The notes under the pieces are model-generated. The model did not search any database and was not told the DNA's origin. It saw nothing but the letters and a program-made list of their open reading frames with translations. From contig VBFH01000023.1 in assembly GCA_005883575.1 (NCBI GenBank), positions 265,950-329,949 on the forward strand: a DNA stretch of 64,000 nucleotides. The letters are read 5' to 3'. Numbering within the stretch: position 1 is the first letter of the stretch; every line of letters begins with the position of its first letter. The stretch comes from Chloroflexota bacterium (GTDB lineage Bacteria > Chloroflexota > Dormibacteria > Dormibacterales > Dormibacteraceae). Of the stretch, positions 18,051 through 26,460 are shown piece after piece. The position numbers and the translations under genes were made by a program.

Positions 18051-19160
18051 CTACGGCACGACGATCCAGCGTTGCTGATCGGGCGCGGACAGCGCCGCGG
18101 CGAGCACGATTCTGTACCGCCCTGGACCGGTGATGAATGCCGTCATCTCGGCGCTCACCGGCCCGCCGTTCCGCGGCACTTCGCTGCCGTAATCCTGCAG
18201 CTGCATCTCGCGACCTTCCGCGTCAAAGACCCGTGGGCTGAACAGCCCCAGCAGCGCGTCCGGAGTCGCCGACGATTTGATCTCGCGTGTGATCGGACCG
18301 GAGATCGTCAGGTGCACCACCAGCGTCGCGTGCGACGCCGTTACGGAGGTGAATGTGTAGACGGCGCCGTCGGATTGCACGGGCTCCGGCAAGGCGATCG
18401 GGTGGGACGGTTCCGCAACGACGGTAGCGTGAAGATTCCAGTCGCCGTGGACGGTTACCGTCTCAGGATCGAACGACGCTCCTGGGCCTAACGCCGCCCC
18501 CTTCCACATCGCCCAGAGGCCGGTCACGTGCAGCGTCAGCCTCGCGCCCACCGCCGACGCGGGCCAGACGAGGGGTTGGAACTGGAGGGCGGTCGGGCCT
18601 CCCACGCCCCAACCCGCATAGCTGTGGCCGAACTGGTCGGTCAGGGTAACATCGTCGTAACTAAGCCCCCAGTCGCCGGGATGCAGTCCGAACTGCTTTG
18701 GATCCCCGGTCAGACCCTTCCCGTCGATAGAGACAAACAGCACGGTGCGCAGTCCGTCCGCGTAAGCCGCAACCAGCTTCAGCGTGTGTCCCGCAGACGT
18801 GGATGAGTCGCCCACCAATGTGACGTCGGCGCCGCTCAATCCGACCGCCTGCAGATAACGTCCCGATATCGGCCCAATGCCAGGCGTGTCGGCCAGGATG
18901 CGTGCGTAGCGCGGGGCAAAGTACGCCCCGGTCGTGTTGACAAGAAGGATGACGAGCAGCGCCCCCACGATTGCGGCCGCGACTGTCGCGAAACGTAGGC
19001 GCGGCGTCGAGCGCGCGCCTCGGCGGCCAACCTCGGCGAAGGCGAGATCGAATCTCTCCAGCCGCAGCAGCGCCCGCTCGTCACTCGCCGTCAGCGAGGT
19101 GGCCGCGGGGAGAGCGCGAAGCCGCGACTCTATCTCTTCAACCGATGCAACGGGCTTCAT
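18051..19160 (-). CDS. Membrane-anchored partner of ECF sigma factor (putative anti-sigma or envelope sensor)
   Basis: 369 residues: a ~60-residue cytoplasmic part (SVEEIESRLRAL...), one transmembrane helix at about 60-79 (VAAAIVGALLVILLV) and a large extracytoplasmic domain rich in beta-strand with no Cys. The layout resembles DUF4179-type anti-sigma proteins, although no HxxxCxxC zinc motif is present. ATG 19160 overlaps the sigma-factor stop (ATGA), which supports a functional pair. The ligand sensed outside the membrane is unknown. Confidence 0.65.
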   Translation of the reverse strand: MKPVASVEEIESRLRALPAATSLTASDERALLRLERFDLAFAEVGRRGARSTPRLRFATVAAAIVGALLVILLVNTTGAYFAPRYARILADTPGIGPISGRYLQAVGLSGADVTLVGDSSTSAGHTLKLVAAYADGLRTVLFVSIDGKGLTGDPKQFGLHPGDWGLSYDDVTLTDQFGHSYAGWGVGGPTALQFQPLVWPASAVGARLTLHVTGLWAMWKGAALGPGASFDPETVTVHGDWNLHATVVAEPSHPIALPEPVQSDGAVYTFTSVTASHATLVVHLTISGPITREIKSSATPDALLGLFSPRVFDAEGREMQLQDYGSEVPRNGGPVSAEMTAFITGPGRYRIVLAAALSAPDQQRWIVVP

Positions 19161-19681
19161 CTCTCGATCTCCTCTGAACTCGCCTGCAGTCTTTGGCGCA
19201 GCGCCTCGCGGGCGCGAAGCAGCAGCTGTTTTGCGGCTGGTTCGCTGCAGCCGATGATTCGAGCGACGTCGCTGATGGCGAGGTCGTCGCAGTAGCGAAG
19301 CCACAACGCTGCACGCTGCCGGCTCGGCAGCTTGCGCATGGCGGCGACCAGGTACGGGTCCATCGAGCGGTCGATCGCGTCAGGGGCTGCCCTTTCCAGG
19401 CCCGTCGGCAGCGGCAGCCATTCCGGGACTCGACTTCGGCACTGCCGGTAGACGATCGCTAGAAACCATCGCCGAAACTCGCCTTCCCGCGTCGACCTGT
19501 AGCGCCAGGCACGCAGTGCGGCGTCCTGAACGATGTCGCGCGCCTGGTCCGTCGTGCGACCGAGCTGGCGCGCGAGGAGGAACGCGGAGCGGGAGACAAG
19601 CCTGAAGTTCGCCTCGAACTCGCGACGTTCGTCGACGCTGCGGTCGTGCAGGCCCACGTCCACGGATGCAGCGGGCACCAT
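19157..19681 (-). CDS. ECF-type RNA polymerase sigma factor
   Basis: 174 residues. Region 2 is about residues 22-82 (RDIVQDAALRAWRYR and the promoter-melting part RRWFLAIVYRQCR) and region 4 about 115-165 (LPSRQRAALWLRYCDDLAISDVARIIG). ATG 19681 is chosen because the longer open frame overlaps the upstream aminotransferase. Its stop overlaps the membrane-partner gene. It is the last regulator on the strand carrying the purine unit, 18 nt after the aminotransferase stop. Confidence 0.82.
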   Translation of the reverse strand: MVPAASVDVGLHDRSVDERREFEANFRLVSRSAFLLARQLGRTTDQARDIVQDAALRAWRYRSTREGEFRRWFLAIVYRQCRSRVPEWLPLPTGLERAAPDAIDRSMDPYLVAAMRKLPSRQRAALWLRYCDDLAISDVARIIGCSEPAAKQLLLRAREALRQRLQASSEEIER

Positions 19682-19698
19682 CCGACTGTTAGACCGAA

Positions 19699-20766
19699 CT
19701 ATGCGCTGGAAGGTAACGCCCGAAGGAACCGAGTAAGCCGGTCGATGTCCGACTCGTCGTTCCACCAACCGACCGAGGCGCGGAGCCAGCCGTCGGGCAG
19801 GTTGCGGATGATCACGCCGGACGCTTCCGCTCTCTTGACCAGCTCGATCGGATCGCCCGGGACCCGAAACGAGACGAGCGTGCCTTGGCCGGCCTCGGTC
19901 CTGACCTCGAGTCCGGCCGCCAGCAGTGACTGGCGGCACGTGGCAACCATGCTTGCCCCGCGCTCGAATCCCCACTCGGGAAGGTCCTCCACGGCCGCAA
20001 GCAGTCCGGAGGTCATGCTTGCCGCCAGGTGCACCAGGCCAAGCCGGGACGCGTCCGTGCGCGACGAGGCCGCACCGCTCTGGATCTGCGGCCGCATTCG
20101 CTCGGGGTCCGCGACGTAGAGCGCGCCCGTGGTCTCTGGCCCCCCGAGCCACTTCTGCCCGGAGACCGTGTACCAGTCGGCGACCGCGGCGTGGACGAGG
20201 ATCGCCCCGACCGACTGGGCGCCGTCGACGAGCAGAGGCAGACCCGTGGCCTGCTTGATCTGGCCGAGCGGGAGCACATGACCGTTGAGCCACAGAACGT
20301 GCGAAAGCGCGATGAGTCGGGTCTGCGATGTGACCTCGTCGACGATCGCCCGCAGCGCTTCGCGGGCCGGCCGTTCCATGACTCGGGCCTGCTTGACCCG
20401 CGCGCCCGAGGCGAGCAAGGGCAACAGCAAACCGGGATGCTCGGCGTCGGTCGTGACGACCTCGTCCTCTGGGCTCAATCGGAGGCCGGTGATGACCAGG
20501 TTGCAGCCCTCGGTGGTCGAGGTCGTGAGCAAGACGTTCTCCGCCGGCACGCCGATCAAAGACCCGATGCGCTCACGAAGCCTGGTCTCGATCGCCGCGG
20601 CCGCCTCCCAATGGCCGGTAGCGCCGCGTCCTCGCTTCAGCGCCAGAAACTCGGCGGCCTGCATCGCCTCGACTGTTCTGCGCGACAGTGGGCCCGCCGA
20701 ACCGGAGTTGAGATACGCGAACCTCTCGAAGACCGGGAAGTTTGACCGCGCTTCGGCGGGCGTCAT
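19699..20766 (-). CDS. Aminotransferase class V family PLP enzyme
   Basis: 355 residues of fold type I. The PLP lysine is in SGQKWLGG near residue 207, the cofactor-binding Asp/Gln in LVDGAQSVGA near 182 and the opening YLNSGSAGP near 18. The pattern is closest to isopenicillin N epimerase-like/EgtE-like and cysteine-desulfurase-like members; kynureninase fits less well despite the nearby tryptophan dioxygenase. ATG 20766 overlaps the cupin stop (ATGA). Confidence 0.8.
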   Translation of the reverse strand: MTPAEARSNFPVFERFAYLNSGSAGPLSRRTVEAMQAAEFLALKRGRGATGHWEAAAAIETRLRERIGSLIGVPAENVLLTTSTTEGCNLVITGLRLSPEDEVVTTDAEHPGLLLPLLASGARVKQARVMERPAREALRAIVDEVTSQTRLIALSHVLWLNGHVLPLGQIKQATGLPLLVDGAQSVGAILVHAAVADWYTVSGQKWLGGPETTGALYVADPERMRPQIQSGAASSRTDASRLGLVHLAASMTSGLLAAVEDLPEWGFERGASMVATCRQSLLAAGLEVRTEAGQGTLVSFRVPGDPIELVKRAEASGVIIRNLPDGWLRASVGWWNDESDIDRLTRFLRALPSSA

Positions 20767-21149
20767 GCTTCTGACGCGGGCTGGTGCGGAACGCCCTCCC
20801 GTTCGCCGAAGAAGATCGTGACCTCCTCATACGGGTCGCCGAGGTTGCGAGCCCGGTGCGGCCTGTTCGTCGGTTCGTCCCAGTCGACCTGGCCTGGATG
20901 CACATGGACCTGCTCGCGCCCGTCACCGTCCTGGTACTCGATCTCCAACAACTCCCCGCTCAGGACCACGGTCACGCGGACGTACGGATCCACGTGCCAC
21001 GGCAGGACCTCGGATGGCTCGAGCCGCAGGCGGTGCACCAGGGTGGTTCCGCGTTGGATCAGGATCTCTTCGGTCAAGCCGGTTTGCGAACGTAGAAGCG
21101 GCACGGTGGTGACTCGGCCGTGGTGTGGAAGTTCCAGTGCCGGCACCAC
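20763..21149 (-). CDS. Small cupin-domain protein
   Basis: Up to 128 residues with cupin motif 1 (LPWHVDPYVRVTVVLSGEL) and a second His-containing strand (HVHPGQVDW, NRPHRARN). This is typical of single-domain cupins that bind a metal and act as dioxygenases, isomerases or sensors. The start is uncertain: ATG 21149 overlaps the small Cys-rich ORF by 76 nt, while GTG 21104 overlaps by 31 nt. Coupled to the aminotransferase gene by ATGA. Confidence 0.68.
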   Translation of the reverse strand: MVPALELPHHGRVTTVPLLRSQTGLTEEILIQRGTTLVHRLRLEPSEVLPWHVDPYVRVTVVLSGELLEIEYQDGDGREQVHVHPGQVDWDEPTNRPHRARNLGDPYEEVTIFFGEREGVPHQPASEA

Positions 21150-21217
21150 GCCGTACCGTCGAATTTACGGCAGGACCCACAGGTGACGCGCGGCGCCTGA
21201 GCGCGCGCCTTCTTCAT
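21074..21217 (-). CDS. Small Cys-rich basic protein (47 residues)
   Basis: Short frame with four Cys (CGSC, then WCRHW and PPCRFYV) in a basic context, suggestive of a zinc-binding knuckle. It sits between the tryptophan dioxygenase stop (38 nt upstream) and the cupin gene, in the same orientation, and overlaps the cupin start in another frame. ATG 21217 is the natural start. Reality as a gene rests on composition and position only. Confidence 0.4.
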   Translation of the reverse strand: MKKARAQAPRVTCGSCRKFDGTAWCRHWNFHTTAESPPCRFYVRKPA

Positions 21218-21255
21218 GTGGTGCTCTGGCCTTTCGCCCGGAAACAGCGGCTCCT

Positions 21256-22002
21256 TCACAGCTCCGAGCGCAGGTCCCACAATTCCGGGTAGAAGCGCTT
21301 GCCGAGCGTGCCCCGCAGGTACTGCGCGCCGCTGCTGCCGCCGGTCCCGGTCTTGCTGCCGATCTGCCGCTCGACCATCAGCACGTGACGCGAACGCCAG
21401 TGCGCGAATGCCTCGTCATGATCGAGCAACGCCTCGCACAGGTCGAAGAGGTCCCCGTGTCGCTCACGGTCGCGGAAGATCTCGAGAAGCGATGGCGCAC
21501 CGCGCCTTTCGACCAGGGCGCGAAACGCGTCGTCGACAGACGGCTCCTCGAGGCGCTTGCGCAGACGGCTCATCTCCTCTGGACTTGCCTCGAGCCGCGC
21601 CACGTACTTAGGGTCTTTGAGCCCAGACAGAAACTCGATCTCCCGGAACTGCACCGACTGGAACCCGCTCGCCGGAGCGAGCTTGGAGCGAAAAGCGAGG
21701 AAGTCCTGGGGCGACATCGTCTCCAGGACCTCGATCTGCTCGATCAGCAGCTTCTCGATGACGTAGACCCGATGGAGGCGGTGCCGGGCGAAGAACACAT
21801 CGTCTGCAGCGATGCCGTCGCGAGCCGCCTCCAGTTCGAAGAGGATGACCTTGAACCACAGCTCATAGACCTGGTGCGCGACGATGAACAGAAGCTCGTC
21901 ATGCTCCTCGCTGAGCCGCTGCTGCAGCGCAAGGAGCTCCGGCACCCTGAGGTAGGTGCTATACGAGAGCTCGCGGCCCTCTTCGCCGAAGCGCCGGCTC
22001 AA
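21256..22002 (-). CDS. kynA: Tryptophan 2,3-dioxygenase
   Basis: Heme enzyme converting tryptophan to N-formylkynurenine. The 248 residues show the family motifs STYLRVPELLALQ near residue 14, HDELLFIVAHQVYELWFK near 33 (with the heme-pocket His), a Gln/Arg-rich stretch SVQFREIE near 113 and the C-terminal GTGGSSGAQYLRG. The start is TTG 22002, inside a TTGA overlap with the purH stop; upstream codons have no similarity. No kynurenine formamidase gene follows. Its coupling to the purine genes is unusual. Confidence 0.9.
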   Translation of the reverse strand: MSRRFGEEGRELSYSTYLRVPELLALQQRLSEEHDELLFIVAHQVYELWFKVILFELEAARDGIAADDVFFARHRLHRVYVIEKLLIEQIEVLETMSPQDFLAFRSKLAPASGFQSVQFREIEFLSGLKDPKYVARLEASPEEMSRLRKRLEEPSVDDAFRALVERRGAPSLLEIFRDRERHGDLFDLCEALLDHDEAFAHWRSRHVLMVERQIGSKTGTGGSSGAQYLRGTLGKRFYPELWDLRSEL

Positions 22003-23525
22003 TGCTTGAAATGACGGCGGCCCGTCGTCACCATGGCGATCCCGGCGACGTCGGCCGCCGCGATCACGTCGGCGTCCTTCATCGAGCCGCCGGGCTGGAT
22101 GACCGCCCTGACACCGGCTCGGATTCCAAGCTCGAGCCCATCGGGAAAGGGAAAGAATGCATCGGATGCCATCACCGCGCCGCGGGACCTTTCGCCAGCG
22201 CGCTGCACCGCAAGCTGCACCGCCTCGACGCGCGACATCTGCCCGGCGCCGACACCCACCGCGGCGCCACCTTTGAACAGCACGATCGCGTTTGACTTGA
22301 CGTGCTTGACCGCCGCCCACGCGAATCCGAGCTGCGCCCACTCCTCCTCGGTCGGCGCCCGCCGCGTGACGGTTTGGCATGAGGCACGATCGAAGCCGGC
22401 GCGGTCCCATTCCTGGACCAGGAACCCGCCGGGCACGGAACGCACGTCATAGTCGAACAGGCCTCCGGGGGAGGGCCGCGCCGCCAGCACGATCATGTTC
22501 TTGCGCCGGTTCAGAACGTCTTTCGCCTCGTCGAGCACCTCCGGTGCGATCACCACGTGCGTCACGATCTGCACGATCTGCTCCGCCGTCGAACGGTCCA
22601 GCGGCCGGTTCACGCCCACGATGCCGCCAAACGCTGAGATCTTGTCGCATTCGTAGGCCAGCCGGTACGCGGTCGCGAGCTCATGCGCGACCGCGAGGCC
22701 GCAGGGGTTCATGTGCTTGACAATCGCGGCCGCGGGTTGGGCGTAGTCCATCACGAGCTGGAACGCAGCCGATGCGTCCTGGAGGTTGTTGAACCCGGGA
22801 GCCTCACCCTGCACCTGCTCAGCCCCGCCGACGCCGCCGGGATCGGGACCGAGGCGATAGAACGCCGCCTGCTGATGCTCGTTCTCGCCGTACTTCAGCG
22901 GCTGCGCCAGCAAGCCGGTGAGCGAGATCTCCGGCGGAAAGCCATTGCCACCCTGATGCCTCAGGTAGGCAGCGATCCACGCGTCGTACGCCGAGGTGTG
23001 GGCGAAAGCCTCCGCGGCGAGTCGACGCCGCGATTGCTCGTCGAGGGTGCCTTCGTTGAGTGCACCCAGAATCTCGGAGTAGCGCTGCGGCCGGACCACG
23101 ACCACCACCGATTCGTGGTTCTTCGCCGCGGCGCGAATCATCGCCGGCCCGCCGATGTCGATTTGCTCGATCGCCTGCTCGAAAGTGACGCTGTCGCGCA
23201 AGACCGTGTCCACGAAGGGATAGAGGTTGCAGCACACGAGGTCGATCTCCCGCAGGCCATGTTGCTCGAGCGAGTGCATGTGCTCGCGGCGGTCGCGCCT
23301 TGCCAGGATGCCAGCGTGCACGCCAGGGTGAAGAGTCTTGATCCGGCCGTCCATCATCTCGGGAAAGCCGGTCAGGTCGCTGACCGGGCGCACATCGACG
23401 GCCGCGTCCTGGATCGCCTGGAGCGTGCTGCCGGTGGCGAAAAGCTCGTAGCCGAGGCGTTGCAGGCCGCGCGCGAAGGCCGCGAGCCCGGTTTTGTCGC
23501 TAACGGATAGAAGAGCTGCCGGCAA
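21999..23525 (-). CDS. purH: Bifunctional AICAR formyltransferase / IMP cyclohydrolase
   Basis: Last two steps to IMP. 508 residues: the N-terminal cyclohydrolase (LLSVSDKTGL, MMDGRIKTLHPGVHAG) to about residue 195, then the formyltransferase, with the conserved KHMNPCG near 268 and the C-terminal RRHFKH. TTG 23525 gives the canonical N-terminus and a 26-nt overlap with purN. The stop overlaps the tryptophan dioxygenase start. Confidence 0.95.
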   Translation of the reverse strand: MPAALLSVSDKTGLAAFARGLQRLGYELFATGSTLQAIQDAAVDVRPVSDLTGFPEMMDGRIKTLHPGVHAGILARRDRREHMHSLEQHGLREIDLVCCNLYPFVDTVLRDSVTFEQAIEQIDIGGPAMIRAAAKNHESVVVVVRPQRYSEILGALNEGTLDEQSRRRLAAEAFAHTSAYDAWIAAYLRHQGGNGFPPEISLTGLLAQPLKYGENEHQQAAFYRLGPDPGGVGGAEQVQGEAPGFNNLQDASAAFQLVMDYAQPAAAIVKHMNPCGLAVAHELATAYRLAYECDKISAFGGIVGVNRPLDRSTAEQIVQIVTHVVIAPEVLDEAKDVLNRRKNMIVLAARPSPGGLFDYDVRSVPGGFLVQEWDRAGFDRASCQTVTRRAPTEEEWAQLGFAWAAVKHVKSNAIVLFKGGAAVGVGAGQMSRVEAVQLAVQRAGERSRGAVMASDAFFPFPDGLELGIRAGVRAVIQPGGSMKDADVIAAADVAGIAMVTTGRRHFKH

Positions 23526-24072
23526 GTCGCGCCTCCATCAGCCGGATCCCCTGAGGAAGGATCCGGTACTCGGCCTCATGCACCCTCTGGCGAAGAGTTT
23601 CCACCGTATCGTCATCGAGGATCGGAACGGCCTCCTGCAGAAGGATGGGACCGGCGTCGAGCTCGGCCGTGACGAGGTGCACGGTCGCGCCGGTGCGCTT
23701 TGCGCCGCCGGCAAGGGCCTGCTCGATGGCGTCCAAGCCGCCGGCGTACTCCGGCAGCAAGGATGGGTGGACGTTGAGGATGCGGTCCTCGAAGGCGTCG
23801 AGGAACGGCTGCGTGTGGATGCGGTCGTAACCCGCGTCGACGACAAGCTCCACTGTCCGCTCAAAGAAGAAGTCGCGCATGGCGATGTCCCGATGCTCCG
23901 CGGAGTCGAATGCCTTCTGGGAGAGCTCTGCGACCGGAATGCCTCTTTCCCGCGCGAATGCGACCGCCGCGCACGAAGGACGGTTGGTCGCGACCGCGAC
24001 AACATCGAACCCGCGCTCGACCAGGGTGCGCAAGTTGGTCCCCTCACCCGAGACGCAGACTCCCAGCCTCAG
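23500..24072 (-). CDS. purN: Phosphoribosylglycinamide formyltransferase
   Basis: Transfers formyl from 10-formyl-THF to GAR. About 190 residues, the normal length. The glycine-rich opening LGVCVSGEGTNLR, catalytic Asn and His in ILNVHPSLLP near residue 101 and the Asp in AELDAGPILLQ near 137 are present. No ATG, GTG or TTG lies near the homologous N-terminus. The best candidate is CTG 24072, which overlaps the purM stop as CTGA and repeats the NTGA pattern of the operon; CTG 24066 is another possibility. Confidence 0.85.
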   Translation of the reverse strand: MRLGVCVSGEGTNLRTLVERGFDVVAVATNRPSCAAVAFARERGIPVAELSQKAFDSAEHRDIAMRDFFFERTVELVVDAGYDRIHTQPFLDAFEDRILNVHPSLLPEYAGGLDAIEQALAGGAKRTGATVHLVTAELDAGPILLQEAVPILDDDTVETLRQRVHEAEYRILPQGIRLMEARLAGSSSIR

Positions 24073-25022
24073 ATCAGCACCACGCGGTCCGGACCGGACT
24101 GGTGGACGACCTCGCCAACAGTCAGCGCCACCTCCGGCACGTCTTTCGGATCCACGACCAGGACCATCCCGAGCCCCATATTGAACGTGCCCCACATCTC
24201 GTCGTCGGAGACGCGGCCGCGTTTGCGGATCTTGTCGAAGATCGCCGGCACCTCCCACGCGCTTTTGTCCAGTTGCGCAGTGACGCCCTCAGGAAGGCAG
24301 CGCGGCAGGTTTCCAGTTATGCCGCCGCCGGTGATGTGCGCGGCGCCCTTCCACCGGATGCGCCGAAGGTCACTCAGGTAGGACATGTGCGGCGCCAGCA
24401 GCTCCCTCGCGAGCGTTCCGTCCAGCGGCACGCCGTCGAGGACCTTGCGCGCCAGCGAGTAGCCGTTTGTGTGCAGCCCGTTCGAAGGAAGTCCGACCAG
24501 CACGTCTCCGGCCTTGATCTTCGCGCGGTGGTCGCCTGGCTCGACGAGGCCGACGATGAAGCCCGCGAGGTCGTAGTCGCCGAGCGCATACATCCCCGGC
24601 ATCTCGGCCGTCTCGCCGCCGAGCAGGGCGCAGCCGGCCTCACGGCAGGCGGCGGTCATCCCTTCGACGAGCTGGCCGAAGACCTCTGGGTCGAGCTTTC
24701 CGGTCGCGAAGTAATCGAGGAAGAAGAGCGGGCGCGCACCGGCGCATGCGATGTCGTTGACGCAGTGGTTCACGATGTCGACACCGATGCCGCGGTGCAT
24801 CCCTGCCGCGATGGCGACCTTGATCTTGGTGCCGACTCCATCGGCGCTGGCGGCGAGCCGGGCGCCGCTCGGGAGTGCGTACAGGCCGGCAAACGGACCC
24901 ACGCCGGCCGCCACCTCCTTGCCCTGGGTGGCCGCTATCAACGGCTTGACGCGTTCGAGGGCGCGCTCATAGGCCTCGATGTCGACGCCGGCGGCGGCGT
25001 ACGACAAGCCTTCCTGGGACAC
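24069..25022 (-). CDS. purM: Phosphoribosylformylglycinamidine cyclo-ligase (AIR synthetase)
   Basis: Closes the imidazole ring to AIR with ATP. 317 residues: SYAAAGVDI near the start, ASADGVGTKIKVA near 60, NHCVNDIACAGARPLFFLDY near 85, LLGGETAEMPGMY near 133 and the C-terminal-domain HITGGGITGNLPR near 228. GTG 25022 is used; TTG 25007 would give the shorter SYAAAGVDI start. It is 5 nt after purF. Confidence 0.94.
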   Translation of the reverse strand: MSQEGLSYAAAGVDIEAYERALERVKPLIAATQGKEVAAGVGPFAGLYALPSGARLAASADGVGTKIKVAIAAGMHRGIGVDIVNHCVNDIACAGARPLFFLDYFATGKLDPEVFGQLVEGMTAACREAGCALLGGETAEMPGMYALGDYDLAGFIVGLVEPGDHRAKIKAGDVLVGLPSNGLHTNGYSLARKVLDGVPLDGTLARELLAPHMSYLSDLRRIRWKGAAHITGGGITGNLPRCLPEGVTAQLDKSAWEVPAIFDKIRKRGRVSDDEMWGTFNMGLGMVLVVDPKDVPEVALTVGEVVHQSGPDRVVLI

Positions 25023-25027
25023 GGAGG

Positions 25028-26458
25028 TCAGACCTTGGCCAGCTGCGGCGAAGGGCTCTCGAACTGCATCTTGTCCATCTCGAGCTGTTGCGGCACCGGA
25101 ACGGGATACGAGCCGTCAAAGCAGGCGCGGCAAAACTCCTCCGAGGTGCCCCGCCCGATGGCCCGGATCAAACCCGGAATCGAGAGGTAGTGGAGCGAGT
25201 CGGCGCCGATGTGTTTGCGGATCTCGTCCACCGAACGTCCCGCGGCGATGAGCTCCTTGGTCGAGCCGATGTCGACGCCCATGAAGCAGGGGAACCGCAT
25301 GGGCGGGCTCGAGATCCGCATGTGGATCTCGCTCGCGCCCGCTGCGCGCAGCCGCTCGATGGTCCGCTTCGTGGTCGTGCCGCGGACGATCGAGTCGTCG
25401 ACGGCGATCAGGCGCTTGCCCTTGATCGAGCGCGGGAGCGGATTGAGCTTCAGCATCACGCCGGCCTCTCGGAGCGATTGGTCGGGCTGAATGAAGGTGC
25501 GGTTGATGTATCGGCTCTTCATCAGCGCCTCCCGAAACGGGATCGCCGACGCTTCTGCGTAGCCAATCGCCGCGGGCGTGCCCGAGTCCGGGAACGCGAC
25601 CACCATATCGGCGTCGACCGGCGCTTCCTGCGCAAGCTCGTGCCCCATGCGGATGCGCGCGTCCTCGAGCTCGCAGTTCTTGAGAATCGAATCGGGCCGC
25701 GCAAAGTAGATGAACTCGAAGATGCACATCGCGTGCTTGTTCGAGGTCTGGAAGCTGGCGCTGCGGACGCCATGCTCGTCCATGATCACTATCTCGCCCG
25801 GCTGGACCTCGCGCACGAAGGTTGCATGCACCGTGTCGAGCGCGCACGTCTCTGAGGCGACCACGTGCGCGGGCTGCCCCGGCAGTGGGATGTAGCCGAT
25901 GCACAGAGGCCGGAAGCCGTACGGATCCCGGAGTGCGATCAGCTGATTCGGCGTGATCACTCCGCACGAGTACGCACCCACGATGCGCGCGAAGCTGCGG
26001 CGGACGACCTCCTCCCAGGTGCGACCGTGCGTGTTCTCGATCAGCCGCGCCATGACCTCGGTGTCGAGGCCGGTCTCGAAGATCACGCCCTGCTCGACCA
26101 GCTGGGCACGCAAAGCGTCAGCGTTGAGCAGGTTGCCGTTGTGGGCGATCGCGCCCGGGCCGAGCAACGGATGGTGAAACGGAACCGGGTGGGCATTCTC
26201 GGATCGGCTGGATCCCGTCGTCGAGTAGCGCGTGTGGCCGAGGGCGATCACCGAACCCTCTCCGAGCTCCTTGATCGCGGCGGGTGAGAACACCTGCGCC
26301 ACCAGGCCCATGTCGCGATGCAGCCGGACCGATGATCCGTCCGAAACCGCCATCCCGGCCGACTCCTGGCCCCGATGCTGCAGGGCGAAGAGCCCGAAGT
26401 AGGTGAGGTTCGCGACATCAATCCCCTGCTTGGCGCAGACCCCGAATACACCGCACAT
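25028..26458 (-). CDS. purF: Amidophosphoribosyltransferase
   Basis: First committed purine step, making phosphoribosylamine from PRPP and glutamine. 476 residues. Met-Cys2 starts the glutaminase domain directly, so no propeptide needs removal beyond Met. ALQHRGQESAG, GHTRYSTTG and HNGNLLN mark the Ntn domain; the PRPP loop is IAVDDSIVRGTTT near 360. Cysteines in the CIFEF, RFPCFMG and EEFCRACFDG motifs match the [4Fe-4S] ligands of Bacillus-type enzymes. Spaced 2 nt from purL. Confidence 0.95.
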   Translation of the reverse strand: MCGVFGVCAKQGIDVANLTYFGLFALQHRGQESAGMAVSDGSSVRLHRDMGLVAQVFSPAAIKELGEGSVIALGHTRYSTTGSSRSENAHPVPFHHPLLGPGAIAHNGNLLNADALRAQLVEQGVIFETGLDTEVMARLIENTHGRTWEEVVRRSFARIVGAYSCGVITPNQLIALRDPYGFRPLCIGYIPLPGQPAHVVASETCALDTVHATFVREVQPGEIVIMDEHGVRSASFQTSNKHAMCIFEFIYFARPDSILKNCELEDARIRMGHELAQEAPVDADMVVAFPDSGTPAAIGYAEASAIPFREALMKSRYINRTFIQPDQSLREAGVMLKLNPLPRSIKGKRLIAVDDSIVRGTTTKRTIERLRAAGASEIHMRISSPPMRFPCFMGVDIGSTKELIAAGRSVDEIRKHIGADSLHYLSIPGLIRAIGRGTSEEFCRACFDGSYPVPVPQQLEMDKMQFESPSPQLAKV

Positions 26459-26460
26459 TG

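Noticed and set aside
19699..20766. Kynureninase, given the nearby tryptophan 2,3-dioxygenase
   Set aside because: The PLP-lysine context (SGQKWLGG) and N-terminus resemble isopenicillin N epimerase-like and cysteine-desulfurase-like proteins more than kynureninase; only the fold is shared.
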